This document shows positions 1 to 7,840 of a stretch of DNA of 20,157 bases, one piece after another (positions within the stretch are counted from its first letter, which is position 1; every line of letters starts with the position of its first letter). The stretch comes from Sphacelaria rigidula (lineage: Eukaryota; Phaeophyceae; Sphacelariales). Below the pieces are notes generated by a model. It was not told where the DNA came from, made no database searches, and was given only the letters and a program-made list of their open reading frames with translations. Location of the stretch: contig CAXNAA020000562.1 in NCBI GenBank assembly GCA_964200075.2, positions 1-20,157 on the forward strand. The letters are read 5' to 3'. The translations under genes and the position numbers were made by a program.

Positions 1-687
1 AAGAGTTTGAATGCACAAACGATTAAAAGCGCATAACGGACTTTACTTACGGGACAGAGGGAGTATGCGGATCACGGCCCAACTCGTCTGTGTCAATGAG
101 ATATTGCTTCAACCCTTTTGGAACCGGTGATGGAAAAATGACGATTTACAATTGACGTTTCCATGGGCGAGACATGGTGGTTTTTTTCTGCAACTGTTGA
201 GGGCACAGCCCATGAAAATGGTGCACCACTAATGTGACAAGTTCAAGTATACTAATGTGACGGATTCGTGCACCGAAGTTGAAGTGACATTTTCCTGCTG
301 ACGAAAACTCGCATATGAAAGTTTGTACTGTTCTTCGCGAGTTCCAAAAGGGTTGAGAGCTTAAATCCGTTTGCAGGCTGGTTCGTAGCATCCGACCTTT
401 TAGACTTGAGAAATTTGTGAGAAAATTTGTGGTTTGGCAATGGCCCTGAAAAGGTATACCTTCTCGTTTTTTGCCCAAGAAAGGTACGAAAAAGGGCCAG
501 AAACACGAAAACAGCTAAACACGTCATCTAGACCGTTTTCGCTCCGAATTTTTCACACACATCACTCAGGGAGGCCCTTGGCACTCGGGCCTTGAAAAAA
601 CGGGAAAAAAGCATGCTACTCGCGATATATGGCCACGCGAAAATGGACCATGCCCTGGACAATATACGGCATGCATATTATTGCAAT
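1..687. other. Intergenic stretch, nothing recognised
   Basis: Short reading frames exist on the minus strand (146-478 and 252-527), but they overlap each other in different frames, resemble no family I know, and show no start context or splice sites that would favour one. I see no RNA gene or clear repeat here apart from the left edge of the inverted-repeat element that starts near 688. Confidence 0.5.
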
Positions 688-1039
688 ACACGCAGCCATT
701 TGGTCACGCCCAAAATTCCTCCAGGTCGGTTAACTTTTCGAGCCTCCAGAGGAATTAAGCGCTTCCGGAGGGGTGCGCGGCCCTCCAGAGGAGATTTTTT
801 GGTTTCCTCCAAAAACAAAACGAGCTTCCGGAGGCTTTTCTTTTACCTCTGGAGGGCCGCGCATCTCTCCAAAGGCATTTCGCTACCCCCAAATTCTTCC
901 GAAGGGGTGCGCGGCCCTCCAGGTTAGTAGTGTTTGGTTTCCCCCAAAGAGATTGAAGGCCTCTAGAGGTTCGTTTTGTTGCTTGAGAGCCGCGCATCCC
1001 TCCGGAGGCATTTTGGGGGGTAGCCAAATGGCCGCATGT
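688..1039. repeat. MITE-like inverted-repeat element with internal alternating palindromes
   Basis: The two ends are imperfect inverted copies over about 40 bp. The left end (688-726) has GCCATTTGG, then CCCAAAAT, then CCTCC. The right end (about 997-1039) carries the complements in reverse order: GGAGG, ATTTTGGG and CCAAATGGC. Inside, a GC-rich motif built on GGTGCGCGGCCCTCCAG occurs four times in alternating orientation: plus near 775, minus near 850, plus near 907, minus near 987. The segment can therefore fold on itself in several ways. This is the architecture of a non-autonomous foldback or MITE element. I found no clean target-site duplication, so the exact borders are uncertain. The reading frames across it on both strands simply translate the palindromes. 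Confidence 0.6.
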
Positions 1040-1436
1040 GGTGTAGCAATAGAATCTGCCGCAGTAGATGCAATAGTGTCGTCCGTAATGGACATCAATC
1101 AACAAGTTCCCCTTTCTATTGTCGTTGGCAATGTCCATCGGTAGACCCCTTTCCCAGACTACTGCCCGAGCAGCAGTCTAATGTGACCCCACCACTAAAA
1201 CTATTGCCGCCGACCGAATATATCGATCGGTAGCTTTCTAATTTTTTTGATGACGGCAATGGCTATCGATGACTGTGTGCTAACTATACTGATGACGGCG
1301 ATGACTATTGATAGATTGTGTACCAAATCTATTGATGACAGTGATGGCTATTGATAGAGTGCCTAAAAGATCTATTGAGGGCGGCAATGAATATCGATAG
1401 ATACCCCCCAGAATCTATTCTGGTATACAATGCCTA
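1040..1436 (+). repeat. 43-bp degenerate tandem repeat array, first segment
   Basis: Units begin with variants of GATGACGGCAATGGCTATCG and continue through CACCAAATCTATT. Unit starts I can place are near 1078, 1121, 1206, 1249, 1291, 1334 and 1377, giving spacings of 42-43 bp, with one double step of 85 between 1121 and 1206. Divergence between units is high, so this is an old minisatellite. The array is cut at 1436 by the MITE-like element and resumes beyond it. Confidence 0.75.
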
Positions 1437-1821
1437 CCAGGGTTAGGAAAACTCCGCCGGCTTCGCCTGCGCTGGCGCGAGCGGGAGCCGGAGGCGACAT
1501 GCGGCCCCCCGCAGGGGCCCGCCGGAGGGCGCCGGCCGCGTAGGCCCCCTCCCGGAGGGACCCCGCGGAGCGATTCTTTTGGGGGTTTTCCTTTAAAAAA
1601 GACGCCTAAATTCTGTCGAAATGGGGCCATTTCGACGGTATGAGCCTCGTGGCCAAAAAAAACACCCCCAGTTTTTTTTCCGCCTCCGGCGAAAAAAGTG
1701 CGGCCCAATTTTTTCCCCTACGGCAAGCCGCAGAGACAAACTCCCAATACCTAACGCATCGCCAACTTTTCCCTAAAAGACTGCGCCAGCGCAGGCCCGC
1801 GTGGAGTTCTTCTAACCCTGG
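1437..1821. mobile_element. Non-autonomous DNA transposon (MITE-like), 385 bp, with 6-bp target duplication
   Basis: The ends are perfect 10-bp inverted repeats: CCAGGGTTAG at 1437-1446 and CTAACCCTGG at 1812-1821. A second matching inverted block, CCTGCGCTGGCGC at 1466-1478, pairs with its complement at 1783-1795. The element is flanked by the direct repeat TGCCTA at 1431-1436 and 1822-1827. Removing the element and one TGCCTA restores a normal 43-bp array unit (...CAATGCCTACCGAT...), which supports a real insertion. The left half is very GC-rich and the centre has a hairpin (GTCGAAATGG and CCATTTCGAC, 1615-1636). No transposase reading frame is present. I cannot assign a superfamily: a 6-bp duplication does not fit the commonest ones. 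Confidence 0.85.
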
Positions 1822-1827
1822 TGCCTA

Positions 1828-2370
1828 CCGATATTATCTGTCGTCTATTGCCACACCTACATTGCAACATACCATGTATAGAGCATATTATACTCCGTTG
1901 AAGCACGGTAGGGAAGCCGCAGGTGAACGTGCAGTGGGTAAATGATAACACTCCTTGTGAATATATGACATCACGATTCTGCAAACTTGGAACGGTTGTA
2001 TGATGTAGGAATCCGCAATATGGATGGACAAAATTTCACGAGTTTTGTTGTTGGTGTGATGTTGGTCCTGAGGGGTTTATCCCTCTGATGGACATGAGCG
2101 CTTATGGAACCTTTTTCCGTGGGTGAAATTTGTTTATTCCCTGGACAGTAGTCTATGTAATCGAACATTACGGCTGCAATAGCCTCAAAAACTTGACTGT
2201 CGTCAATGTTCATTGTCAGTCATAATCGACTGACGTCTCTGTCTATCGATAGCCATTGTAGGCGACAAAAGATTCGGGACCAGGGACAGAATGTATCATT
2301 ACCGTGACAATGGAGAAATGGAGTGGCCACGTTGTCTGTCGATACATGTTATTGTTTGCAATTAGATCTG
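1828..2370. repeat. Diverged remnant of the 43-bp array with unique sequence
   Basis: Just right of the MITE-like element the array continues as CCGATATTATCTGTCGTCTATTG and then fades. Near 2240-2265 a unit appears in the opposite orientation (CTATCGATAGCCATTG). No coding sequence is recognisable here; the short frames on both strands have no family resemblance. Confidence 0.4.
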
Positions 2371-2458
2371 AAGTTCGGCCACCAATATATGTTGCTCACC
2401 GCAGTAAGATCTACAACGCGGCCACCAACACATATTTTTGGTCACAATGGTTGCCGCC
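2371..2458 (+). repeat. 43-bp array, second subfamily, before the SINE
   Basis: Two units beginning CGGCCACCAA start with CACC at 2380 and 2423, exactly 43 bp apart. The second unit is broken by the SINE near 2459, and its tail reappears after the SINE as GATCTAAATGGCGCC. The units align loosely with the GATGACGGCAATGG units further left, so both are probably subfamilies of one minisatellite. Confidence 0.65.
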
Positions 2459-2765
2459 GCGCCCCGGTGGTGTAATGGTCCGACCGCCGCCATCAGGGTG
2501 GAGAGAACGAGGGTTCGATTCCCGATGCGTTGGGATTTTTCTTCGTAATGTATGATTTCCACCGTAGAAAGCGTGAGAACGTGAGTAAACAAAGTCGTCG
2601 ACTAGGTTGTGTGACGTGAGTTGACGCGGGGCGGGAGTGCTGACCCAATCCGCGAGACCAAAATGTAAGGCGCGTATCGGGGGAGAGATGGGTTGATCCC
2701 TTAAGACCACGGACTCATCCCGAGGAAGGGGAGGGGTTCAAAGTGCGAAGAAAGAAAAAAAGAGG
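2459..2765 (+). mobile_element. tRNA-derived SINE, copy 1
   Basis: The head is tRNA-like. It has an A-box-like stretch TGGTGTAATGGTCC near 2468-2481 and a B-box match GGTTCGATTCC at 2512-2522, spaced as in a tRNA. The body continues to a 3' segment (2633-2750) containing GGGAGAGATGGGTTGATC and GGGGAGGGGTTCAAAGTG, then ends in an A-rich tail (about 2750-2765). The same 3' segment recurs in a second copy at 5565-5690, which is what identifies it as a dispersed element. It sits inside a unit of the 43-bp array. I did not find a clean target-site duplication, only short matches. SINEs encode no protein, and the frames here are incidental. Confidence 0.75.
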
Positions 2766-2770
2766 ATCTA

Positions 2771-2915
2771 AATGGCGCCCACCAATGTCTATTGCTGGTC
2801 ACAATACAATCTGAATCGCGGTCACCAATGTCTATCGCTGGTCACAATACAATCTGAACCGCGGCCACCAATATCTATTGCTGGCTACAATGGGAGCTGA
2901 ATGTTGTCGATCACT
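2771..2915 (+). repeat. 43-bp array, second subfamily, after the SINE
   Basis: Three units starting CACCAATGTCTAT (or CACCAATATCTAT) begin at 2780, 2823 and 2866, exactly 43 bp apart. The first two share CGCTGGTCACAATACAATCTGA or its single-base variant, so this part of the array is less diverged than the left part. The array fades after about 2910. Confidence 0.8.
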
Positions 2916-3080
2916 AGACATGTACTTCGTGTGCATATTGTCGGTGGACGTTTCTACCTTATTCCACCGAAGCTATGGCCAACTACCGCTTCAGGTAGTT
3001 GCGTTTTCATGTGTGAGGGATATAGCCGTTGATACCATAAGACCACTGCAGTGAGCCATATATTTATCAAAACCTGTCGC
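2916..3080. other. Short unique stretch between array segments
   Basis: It holds no gene or clear repeat unit. CTACCGCTTCAGGTAG (near 2984) is a small imperfect palindrome of no evident meaning. Confidence 0.35.
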
Positions 3081-3425
3081 TGGCGTTACTGGCTATCGAT
3101 AGATGCTCCCTAGAACAATCAATTGTTGACGGCAATGATTATTGGGTGATATCCCAAAATCCTTTGTTGGCGGCAGAGGTTATTGATAAATTGTTCACCG
3201 ACTCTATTGATGACGCCAAAGGCTACCGATAAACGGCTCACCAAATCTATGATGGCAATGGCTATCGATGGATGTTTCACCAAACCTCTCAAGTATAACA
3301 GTGGCTATCGATAAACACACCCAAAATGTATTGCAGTAAACGATGGCCATCGATGGCTGGCGACCTGAATCTATTGTCATTGTCATAGACTATTGATCGA
3401 CTCTTGCACCATCTATTGTCCGTTG
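3081..3425 (+). repeat. 43-bp degenerate tandem array, last segment
   Basis: Units of the first subfamily return: GTTGACGGCAATGATTATTG at 3125, GTTGGCGGCAGAGG at 3166, GATGACGCCAAAGGCTACCG at 3209 and GATGGCAATGGCTATCG at 3251, with spacings of 41-43 bp. Further units degrade up to about 3425. The small frames through the array merely reflect the repeat. Confidence 0.7.
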
Positions 3426-3426
3426 C

Positions 3427-3500
3427 AATAGACGCGGGGGAAAACCTATCATTTTTTGTGTTGGACGATATATATCGATAGGTTTTCCCCCGCGTCTATT
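3427..3500. repeat. Perfect 24-bp inverted repeat with 26-nt loop
   Basis: The left arm at 3427-3450 contains GACGCGGGGGAAAACC and the right arm at 3477-3500 is its exact reverse complement, GGTTTTCCCCCGCGTC, with four further paired bases at each end. The spacer 3451-3476 is AT-rich. It lies at the end of the 43-bp array. It could be a very small foldback element, a cruciform-forming site, or a hairpin RNA precursor if transcribed. Perfect arms next to heavily diverged repeats suggest recent origin or conservation. Confidence 0.85.
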
Positions 3501-4470
3501 ACATAAGCAATGAAGTATTATTGTGTCCATTGTCCAGAGTGTGAAGTGATCCAAATGATAGGGCTGCGGCGAAAAAAACGGGTTTCTTCGCCTATGAGCG
3601 ATACCTTGTGACCCAACTCCCCCCACCTCGTCTCAGGATTTTCTTCTGAAATTTCGTGTGGGCTACGAACCGCGCTCGACCATCACCGCGGTTTGTGCTG
3701 GGTGCACATGACCATTTCCGGTGCACACCAAGTGCACTAGTAAACATGCGGTGTACCTACGAAAACACGACCCAACAATGACGGCGCAGATGGTTTTCCG
3801 GAGGTTTCATCTGCACTAAATCCTCTACACTATTAGACTCTCTGCTTCGCACGCCTCTTGCGCCCTACCGCGGGTTGGCTTCGAGAAAAAGGAGTCCCAT
3901 CACTTGTTTTTCACATGCTAAGGAGAAAATACATACTCTGCTGGATCATGATCTCTTTCGTGTGCGTGGAGGAAATGTTGGGCGACAAAAATATGATTTT
4001 ACCTCAAAACAAATTGTAGGTAATTCCAGTATGCTGTACAGTTCTTACCCGAGGCTTTACGGCTTGCAGTCGTTGGGGTGAGGGTGACGGTAAGCGTTAG
4101 GGTAATTTTGACTGATTACTGAGCGGTGTCGCAGGTCAACGTCAACATTACGCGATCAGCTACACATTCAGAGGTGGTGACAAGATAGGCGTACTCAAGC
4201 AAATTAGATTCACCACTTGTTGAGGAAATTCACTGAGGGGAGAGGTCAAGAAATAAAATAAAGGGGAAACCAAGCACAAGAACGTCCCCGGTAAGCCATG
4301 GTCAGAGAGCTTCGGGTAAGGAGGCCGTGTAAGAACAGCAAATGGTAGCACAGAACGAAAAACGTCGTGGAGGCAGGTTGCGACCGGGCTATCTGGGAAC
4401 CACGCTATTTGGGCAGGAACCCTCACTCACGAGATGTGCAGGAATAAGACGCAGACACTAATACGGCACT
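3501..4470. other. Intergenic stretch, nothing recognised
   Basis: Frames of 60-90 codons occur on both strands, but none has recognisable motifs or supporting splice signals. I see no tRNA, no clear repeat and no low-complexity sequence until the microsatellite at 4471. Confidence 0.45.
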
Positions 4471-4491
4471 AGCAGCAGCAGCAGCAACAAT

Positions 4492-4541
<50 letters not shown>

Positions 4542-4542
4542 C
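4471..4542 (+). repeat. Compound CAG/AAC trinucleotide microsatellite
   Basis: The tract starts as AGC/CAG units (4471-4487) and passes into a nearly pure AAC run to 4542 with one TAA interruption near 4491. It gives poly-Val, poly-Leu or poly-Cys in the minus-strand frames, which are translation artefacts. It runs directly into the 14-bp repeat. Confidence 0.95.
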
Positions 4543-4654
4543 GATGTCCAAACAACGATGTCCAAACAACGATGTCCAAACAACGATGTCCAAACAACGA
4601 TGTCCAAACAACGATGTCCAAACAACGATGTCCAAACAACGATGTCCAAACAAA
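4543..4654 (+). repeat. 14-bp minisatellite, eight copies
   Basis: GATGTCCAAACAAC repeats with starts at 4543, 4557, 4571, 4585, 4599, 4613, 4627 and 4641, with no base change I can see except at the end of the last copy. The period is not a multiple of three, so translation cycles through all frames. That is why similar repeat peptides appear in several frames. The repeat ends in the same AAC motif that makes up the neighbouring microsatellite, so it probably grew out of that tract by slippage. The near-perfect copies imply recent expansion and a likely length polymorphism. Confidence 0.97.
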
Positions 4655-5414
4655 CTCAATAAGAGACAAGAACAAATAAACAACAGAAGACGAAGCAAGA
4701 CAGAAGGAGAGAGAGCGAGAGCAACAAATAATTAGGAGTTGCGGCAGATACGGAACCGAGAGACAAGACAGAACATGTACAAGAATACAGCTATAAGAGG
4801 GGACATCGCTCACCCTATCCGTTCATCCATAGACAGGGGCAAAGCGGGACCCTGTCTCGGCCAGGTTAGCCTGTGGTAAGATCCTTGTCTGTTTTTCATT
4901 CTCCAGCTGGTGAAGGACCCTCCATGTGGCACTTCACTCACGTTGAAAGAATGATGGAAATTTCAACAAACTGACGTGGTCCCATAAAAAACGCAAATAA
5001 ACATGAGAAAGACATATACATGCCCAGACGTCGACTACTGGTCAGCACAGAATTTACGCTTTGTTCCTCATGAGTCCTTGTTGCGCCGTCGTTCGACAAA
5101 TCGCGTTCTACTTTAGATTTTGCGCAAGTGCTGCGGTCTTTATCCTCTCAGGATTTCAAAAGCACTTTAGTTGCGGTTCAGGGCAGCGGGCCAATTACAG
5201 TAGAACAAGTCATTCCGAAGCGTAAGGATCTGCTTAGCCCTCCTCTTCTTGGGCGAAACGCGACGCGGTAGAGCCAGAAAAGACACTTTTGCCGATTTTT
5301 TCGCATCATAGGGAACAGCCTATTGAATATAGAATGCTATTGTCATTGACCGTTCGACCGACAGGAAGGGTCACCTGACTCTTTCATACGATTTCGTTAG
5401 TAAAAAGGATATCG
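4655..5414. other. Intergenic stretch, nothing recognised
   Basis: The first 80 bases are purine-rich (AGACAAG, GAGAGAGAGCGAGAG). Beyond that I see no gene, RNA or repeat. Confidence 0.45.
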
Positions 5415-5700
5415 AGTCAGCCCATGACCCGATGGTCAGCTACGGTAGAATGTCTTCGCTTCGAATCCCGACAAAGACAGCCTTTTTGAACAGAGTTCCC
5501 TTCTTGATGAGCGTGAAGGCGCGACTAGCAAATGAAATTCGAGATGAATCGATCCAAGGGCTGCGGGAATGTTGATCCAATCCTTGACGCCAAAGTGTCG
5601 GACAAGTACCGCGGGAGAGAGAGAGGGATGGGTTGATCTCTCCAGACAGCGGACTGGTCCCAAAGAGGGAGGGGATTCAAAGTGTCATGAAAAAGGAGCG
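5415..5700 (+). mobile_element. tRNA-derived SINE, copy 2 (diverged)
   Basis: The 3' part (5565-5690) follows copy 1 closely: GATCCAATCC, then CCAAAGTGT, then GGGATGGGTTGATC, then CGGACT, then GGAGGGGATTCAAAGTG, ending in an A-rich tail near 5690-5700. Upstream there is an A-box-like TGGTCAGCTACGG near 5433 and a B-box-like CTTCGAATCC near 5459. The A-to-B spacing is shorter than in copy 1, so the head is degraded or from another source. The middle shares AGCGTGA and flanking bases with copy 1. Both copies are on the + strand. The minus-strand frames across it are incidental. Confidence 0.65.
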
Positions 5701-5854
5701 AAGTTGTGGTTTGCATGGGGCGTCGAAACTTACAAACTTTTCGCAAATAAATTTCCAAGTGGCCCGTATGGCGATAATGCCATGTCGTCATGGCATTGTG
5801 TACTCTCACGTTCGTTCGCTAGCCCGTAGCAGCATTGTGTGCTCCTGAGCATTC

Positions 5855-5878
5855 AAGCGCAATTGCGCAATTGCGCTT
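5855..5878. repeat. Perfect 24-bp palindrome without spacer
   Basis: AAGCGCAATTGC is followed immediately by its exact reverse complement GCAATTGCGCTT. A further small palindrome with an 8-bp stem (ATGCCATG and CATGGCAT) lies at 5776-5795. The 24-bp palindrome could be a protein-binding dyad or a cruciform site. Nothing nearby says which. Confidence 0.9.
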
Positions 5879-6070
5879 TTTGAAGTAGCTTCTGCTTTTC
5901 TTGTTTGAGGTGTGAGAGAATCGGGCAAAGGGTTGGACATTACTCCATTGATGACTGCACTCCTGTTATTTTTTTTCTAAGGTCGGGTGTATTTGGTTCG
6001 CCTGTCTGCCACTCATGACTTTACGAGTGACAGACACCTAAATTTTTGTTGATTTTGGAGATTCCTCATC

Positions 6071-6139
6071 GCAACTGCTATAAGTGCGCCTGACCCCCCA
6101 AAATGGGCAAAAAACGTTTCACCGACCAAAAGCACGAAC
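6071..6139 (+). repeat. Left member of a distant inverted-repeat pair
   Basis: The stretch containing GCGCCTGACC, AAAATGGGCAAAAAACG and TCACCGACCAAAAGCAC matches the reverse complement of 7772-7838, with a few mismatches and a one-base indel. The two copies face each other about 1.6 kb apart, as terminal repeats of a transposon would. Two independent insertions of a short element would give the same picture. Confidence 0.65.
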
Positions 6140-7056
6140 AGGCCGGAGATCTCGTTCATCCCCTGATTATACACGCCGTAAAATTCCACAAAGTACTTTT
6201 GATTTAAGTGGGGCTTCCACTTGACAACTTCCCATTTTCGTCGCCCCGGACAACGAACCACGGCGTGCCTCGGCTACTCACCGGCGTGAATTAGTCCAAG
6301 CTACAATCTGACAACATTGTGGAACCAAAGGAGTTGTGGTGATCGAGAAAATCGCAAAAAACACATGTTTCCCCCACTTGATTTGTTATAAAACCTGAAT
6401 CCCAATGAGATAAAACAAATTGATATATCAACTTGTAGTTGTTGTCTTGGCACAGATGATAAAAAAAATTGCATCTCAATCGATGGCCTTGGCGATGAGT
6501 AATCCAGGTAACCGTTTGGGCTATGAGCGCAAACAAGCGCCTCCAACCCTCGCCGGTTTCCACGATATGCGAAAACCTCACGCCTGCCAAATAGCCTCAG
6601 AATAGACGTTGAACCTTCGACCGAACCCCTAGAAGCTTCTGTGACTGCGAGACATTTACCCCCGTCTGTGCATCGCTCGTGATAGTGGCAAGAGTAGCGC
6701 TCGCTCTCCTGCACCCGGTGCCATCACCCCGCCACCATCGATAGTGAAGCTTAGTATATAATTTCACCTGGCGGCAAGTATGGGCAAACTCTGAACTGAA
6801 GGAGAAAATACAGTCACAGAGCAAGCTGGCGTTAAAGAAGAGAGAGTAGTATCCGCAATGGCAACACACTCCAACAGCCGTCATTAACATGATAATGAGT
6901 CGCACGAACGAAAGCAAGAACCATCTTCGCGACCTTGCAGCAGCGAAGCGAACAAGTTTTAGCACTAACCCTAACCACAACGAAGGCCTACCAAGAACCC
7001 TCGGGCAAGGCGGGTGCGACGTGTTCCCTAGGCGAAGTGTGCGTTGCCAGACCTCA
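6140..7056. other. Sequence between the inverted repeats, nothing recognised as coding
   Basis: Overlapping minus-strand frames of 99-137 codons occur at 6291-6980, but they disagree in frame and show no transposase or other motif I can name. If this is the interior of an element, it is non-autonomous or decayed. Confidence 0.4.
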
Positions 7057-7078
7057 AATCGGCGCCCAGGCGCCGATT
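7057..7078. repeat. Hairpin, copy 1 of 3 (AATCGGCGCC stem)
   Basis: The 10-bp arms AATCGGCGCC and GGCGCCGATT are separated by two bases. The same stem occurs twice more at 7292-7314 and 7398-7420. The surroundings of this copy do not match the 106-bp duplication further right, so the stem itself recurs apart from its context. Confidence 0.85.
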
Positions 7079-7239
7079 AAGACAAGAACGCTTTGTGGGC
7101 ACTGGCCCAATTTTGATCTGCGTTCCCAAGAATAAATGGTTCAGCGTTCTGATTTCAGTTACCAGCGTTTGGCTACGAATGTCCATGGCTGATATTACTT
7201 GAATGGAGAATGTACAACGAGAATCGGAATTCGAGTAGG

Positions 7240-7451
7240 GCTGACAATCCCGCCGTGTGCTCCTCGTGTGCGCTGAACATGTTTTCGTTGAAATCGGCGC
7301 CACAGGCGCCGATTCGGGGTCTACCAAGGTAAAGGGTAGACTCTAGCTGACAATCCCGCCGTGTGCTCCTCGTGTGCGCAGAACGTGTTTTCATTAAAAT
7401 CGGCGCCACAGGCGCCGATTTGGGGTCTACCAAGGCCAAGGGTAGACTCTA
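7240..7451 (+). repeat. 106-bp tandem duplication, each copy with a 10-bp-stem hairpin
   Basis: Copy 1 (7240-7345) and copy 2 (7346-7451) both begin GCTGACAATCCCGCCGTGTG and both carry the hairpin AATCGGCGCC-ACA-GGCGCCGATT (7292-7314 and 7398-7420), followed by GGGGTCTACCAAGG. Only scattered substitutions separate the copies. Differences near the stem, for example GTTG versus ATTA just before it, leave both arms intact. The minus-strand frame of 88 codons across it is a repeat translation. Confidence 0.9.
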
Positions 7452-7771
7452 GCTAGAGTATTACTTTTTGCACCAAGGCCTCACTTTGTTCAGGGATTGT
7501 GTGTGCCGCCCTTGTCCGAGGCTTCTCGGTGTGCGTTGGTTTGGGTCAACCCAACTATCCTCCAGGGATTCCACCGTATCGCAAGCGCGGACGAAAAGCG
7601 ACGCAGTGGTATGCAATATATGAGGAACAGCAACGGAAGTAACGGCAGGGTTCTGATTGTAGAATGCAGTCCACCATTTTTCGATATATATTTTGGATCC
7701 ATGTCGTTCTCTTCCGATGACGCAAGGCCCATTTTACCCGACGAGCCTGAATAAGCCCCAAAAGTCGATAT

Positions 7772-7838
7772 GTTTGTGATTTTGGTCGGTGACACTTTTT
7801 TTGCCCATTTTTGGGGATCAGGCCCACCCATAACTGTA
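7772..7838 (-). repeat. Right member of the distant inverted-repeat pair
   Basis: Read on the minus strand this matches 6071-6139: GGCCTGATCC, AAAAATGGGCAAAAAAAG, then TCACCGACCAAAATCAC. See the left member for interpretation. I found no target-site duplication outside the pair. Confidence 0.65.
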
Positions 7839-7840
7839 AT

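Noticed and set aside
755-1144. Overlapping 111-127 codon frames on both strands
   Set aside because: They follow the alternating GC-rich inverted motif; neither strand shows independent coding features.
2160-3425. Regular spacing suggestive of a CRISPR array
   Set aside because: The whole 43-bp unit repeats with no unique spacers, and the surroundings are eukaryotic; it is a minisatellite.
4423-4813. Minus-strand frames with poly-Val, poly-Leu, poly-Cys and WTSLFGHRCLDIV repeats
   Set aside because: They are translations of the AAC microsatellite and the 14-bp repeat; similar peptides appear in all frames because 14 is not a multiple of three.
6963-6978. CTAACCCTAACC, possible internal telomere repeat
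   Set aside because: Only two units; too short to separate from chance.
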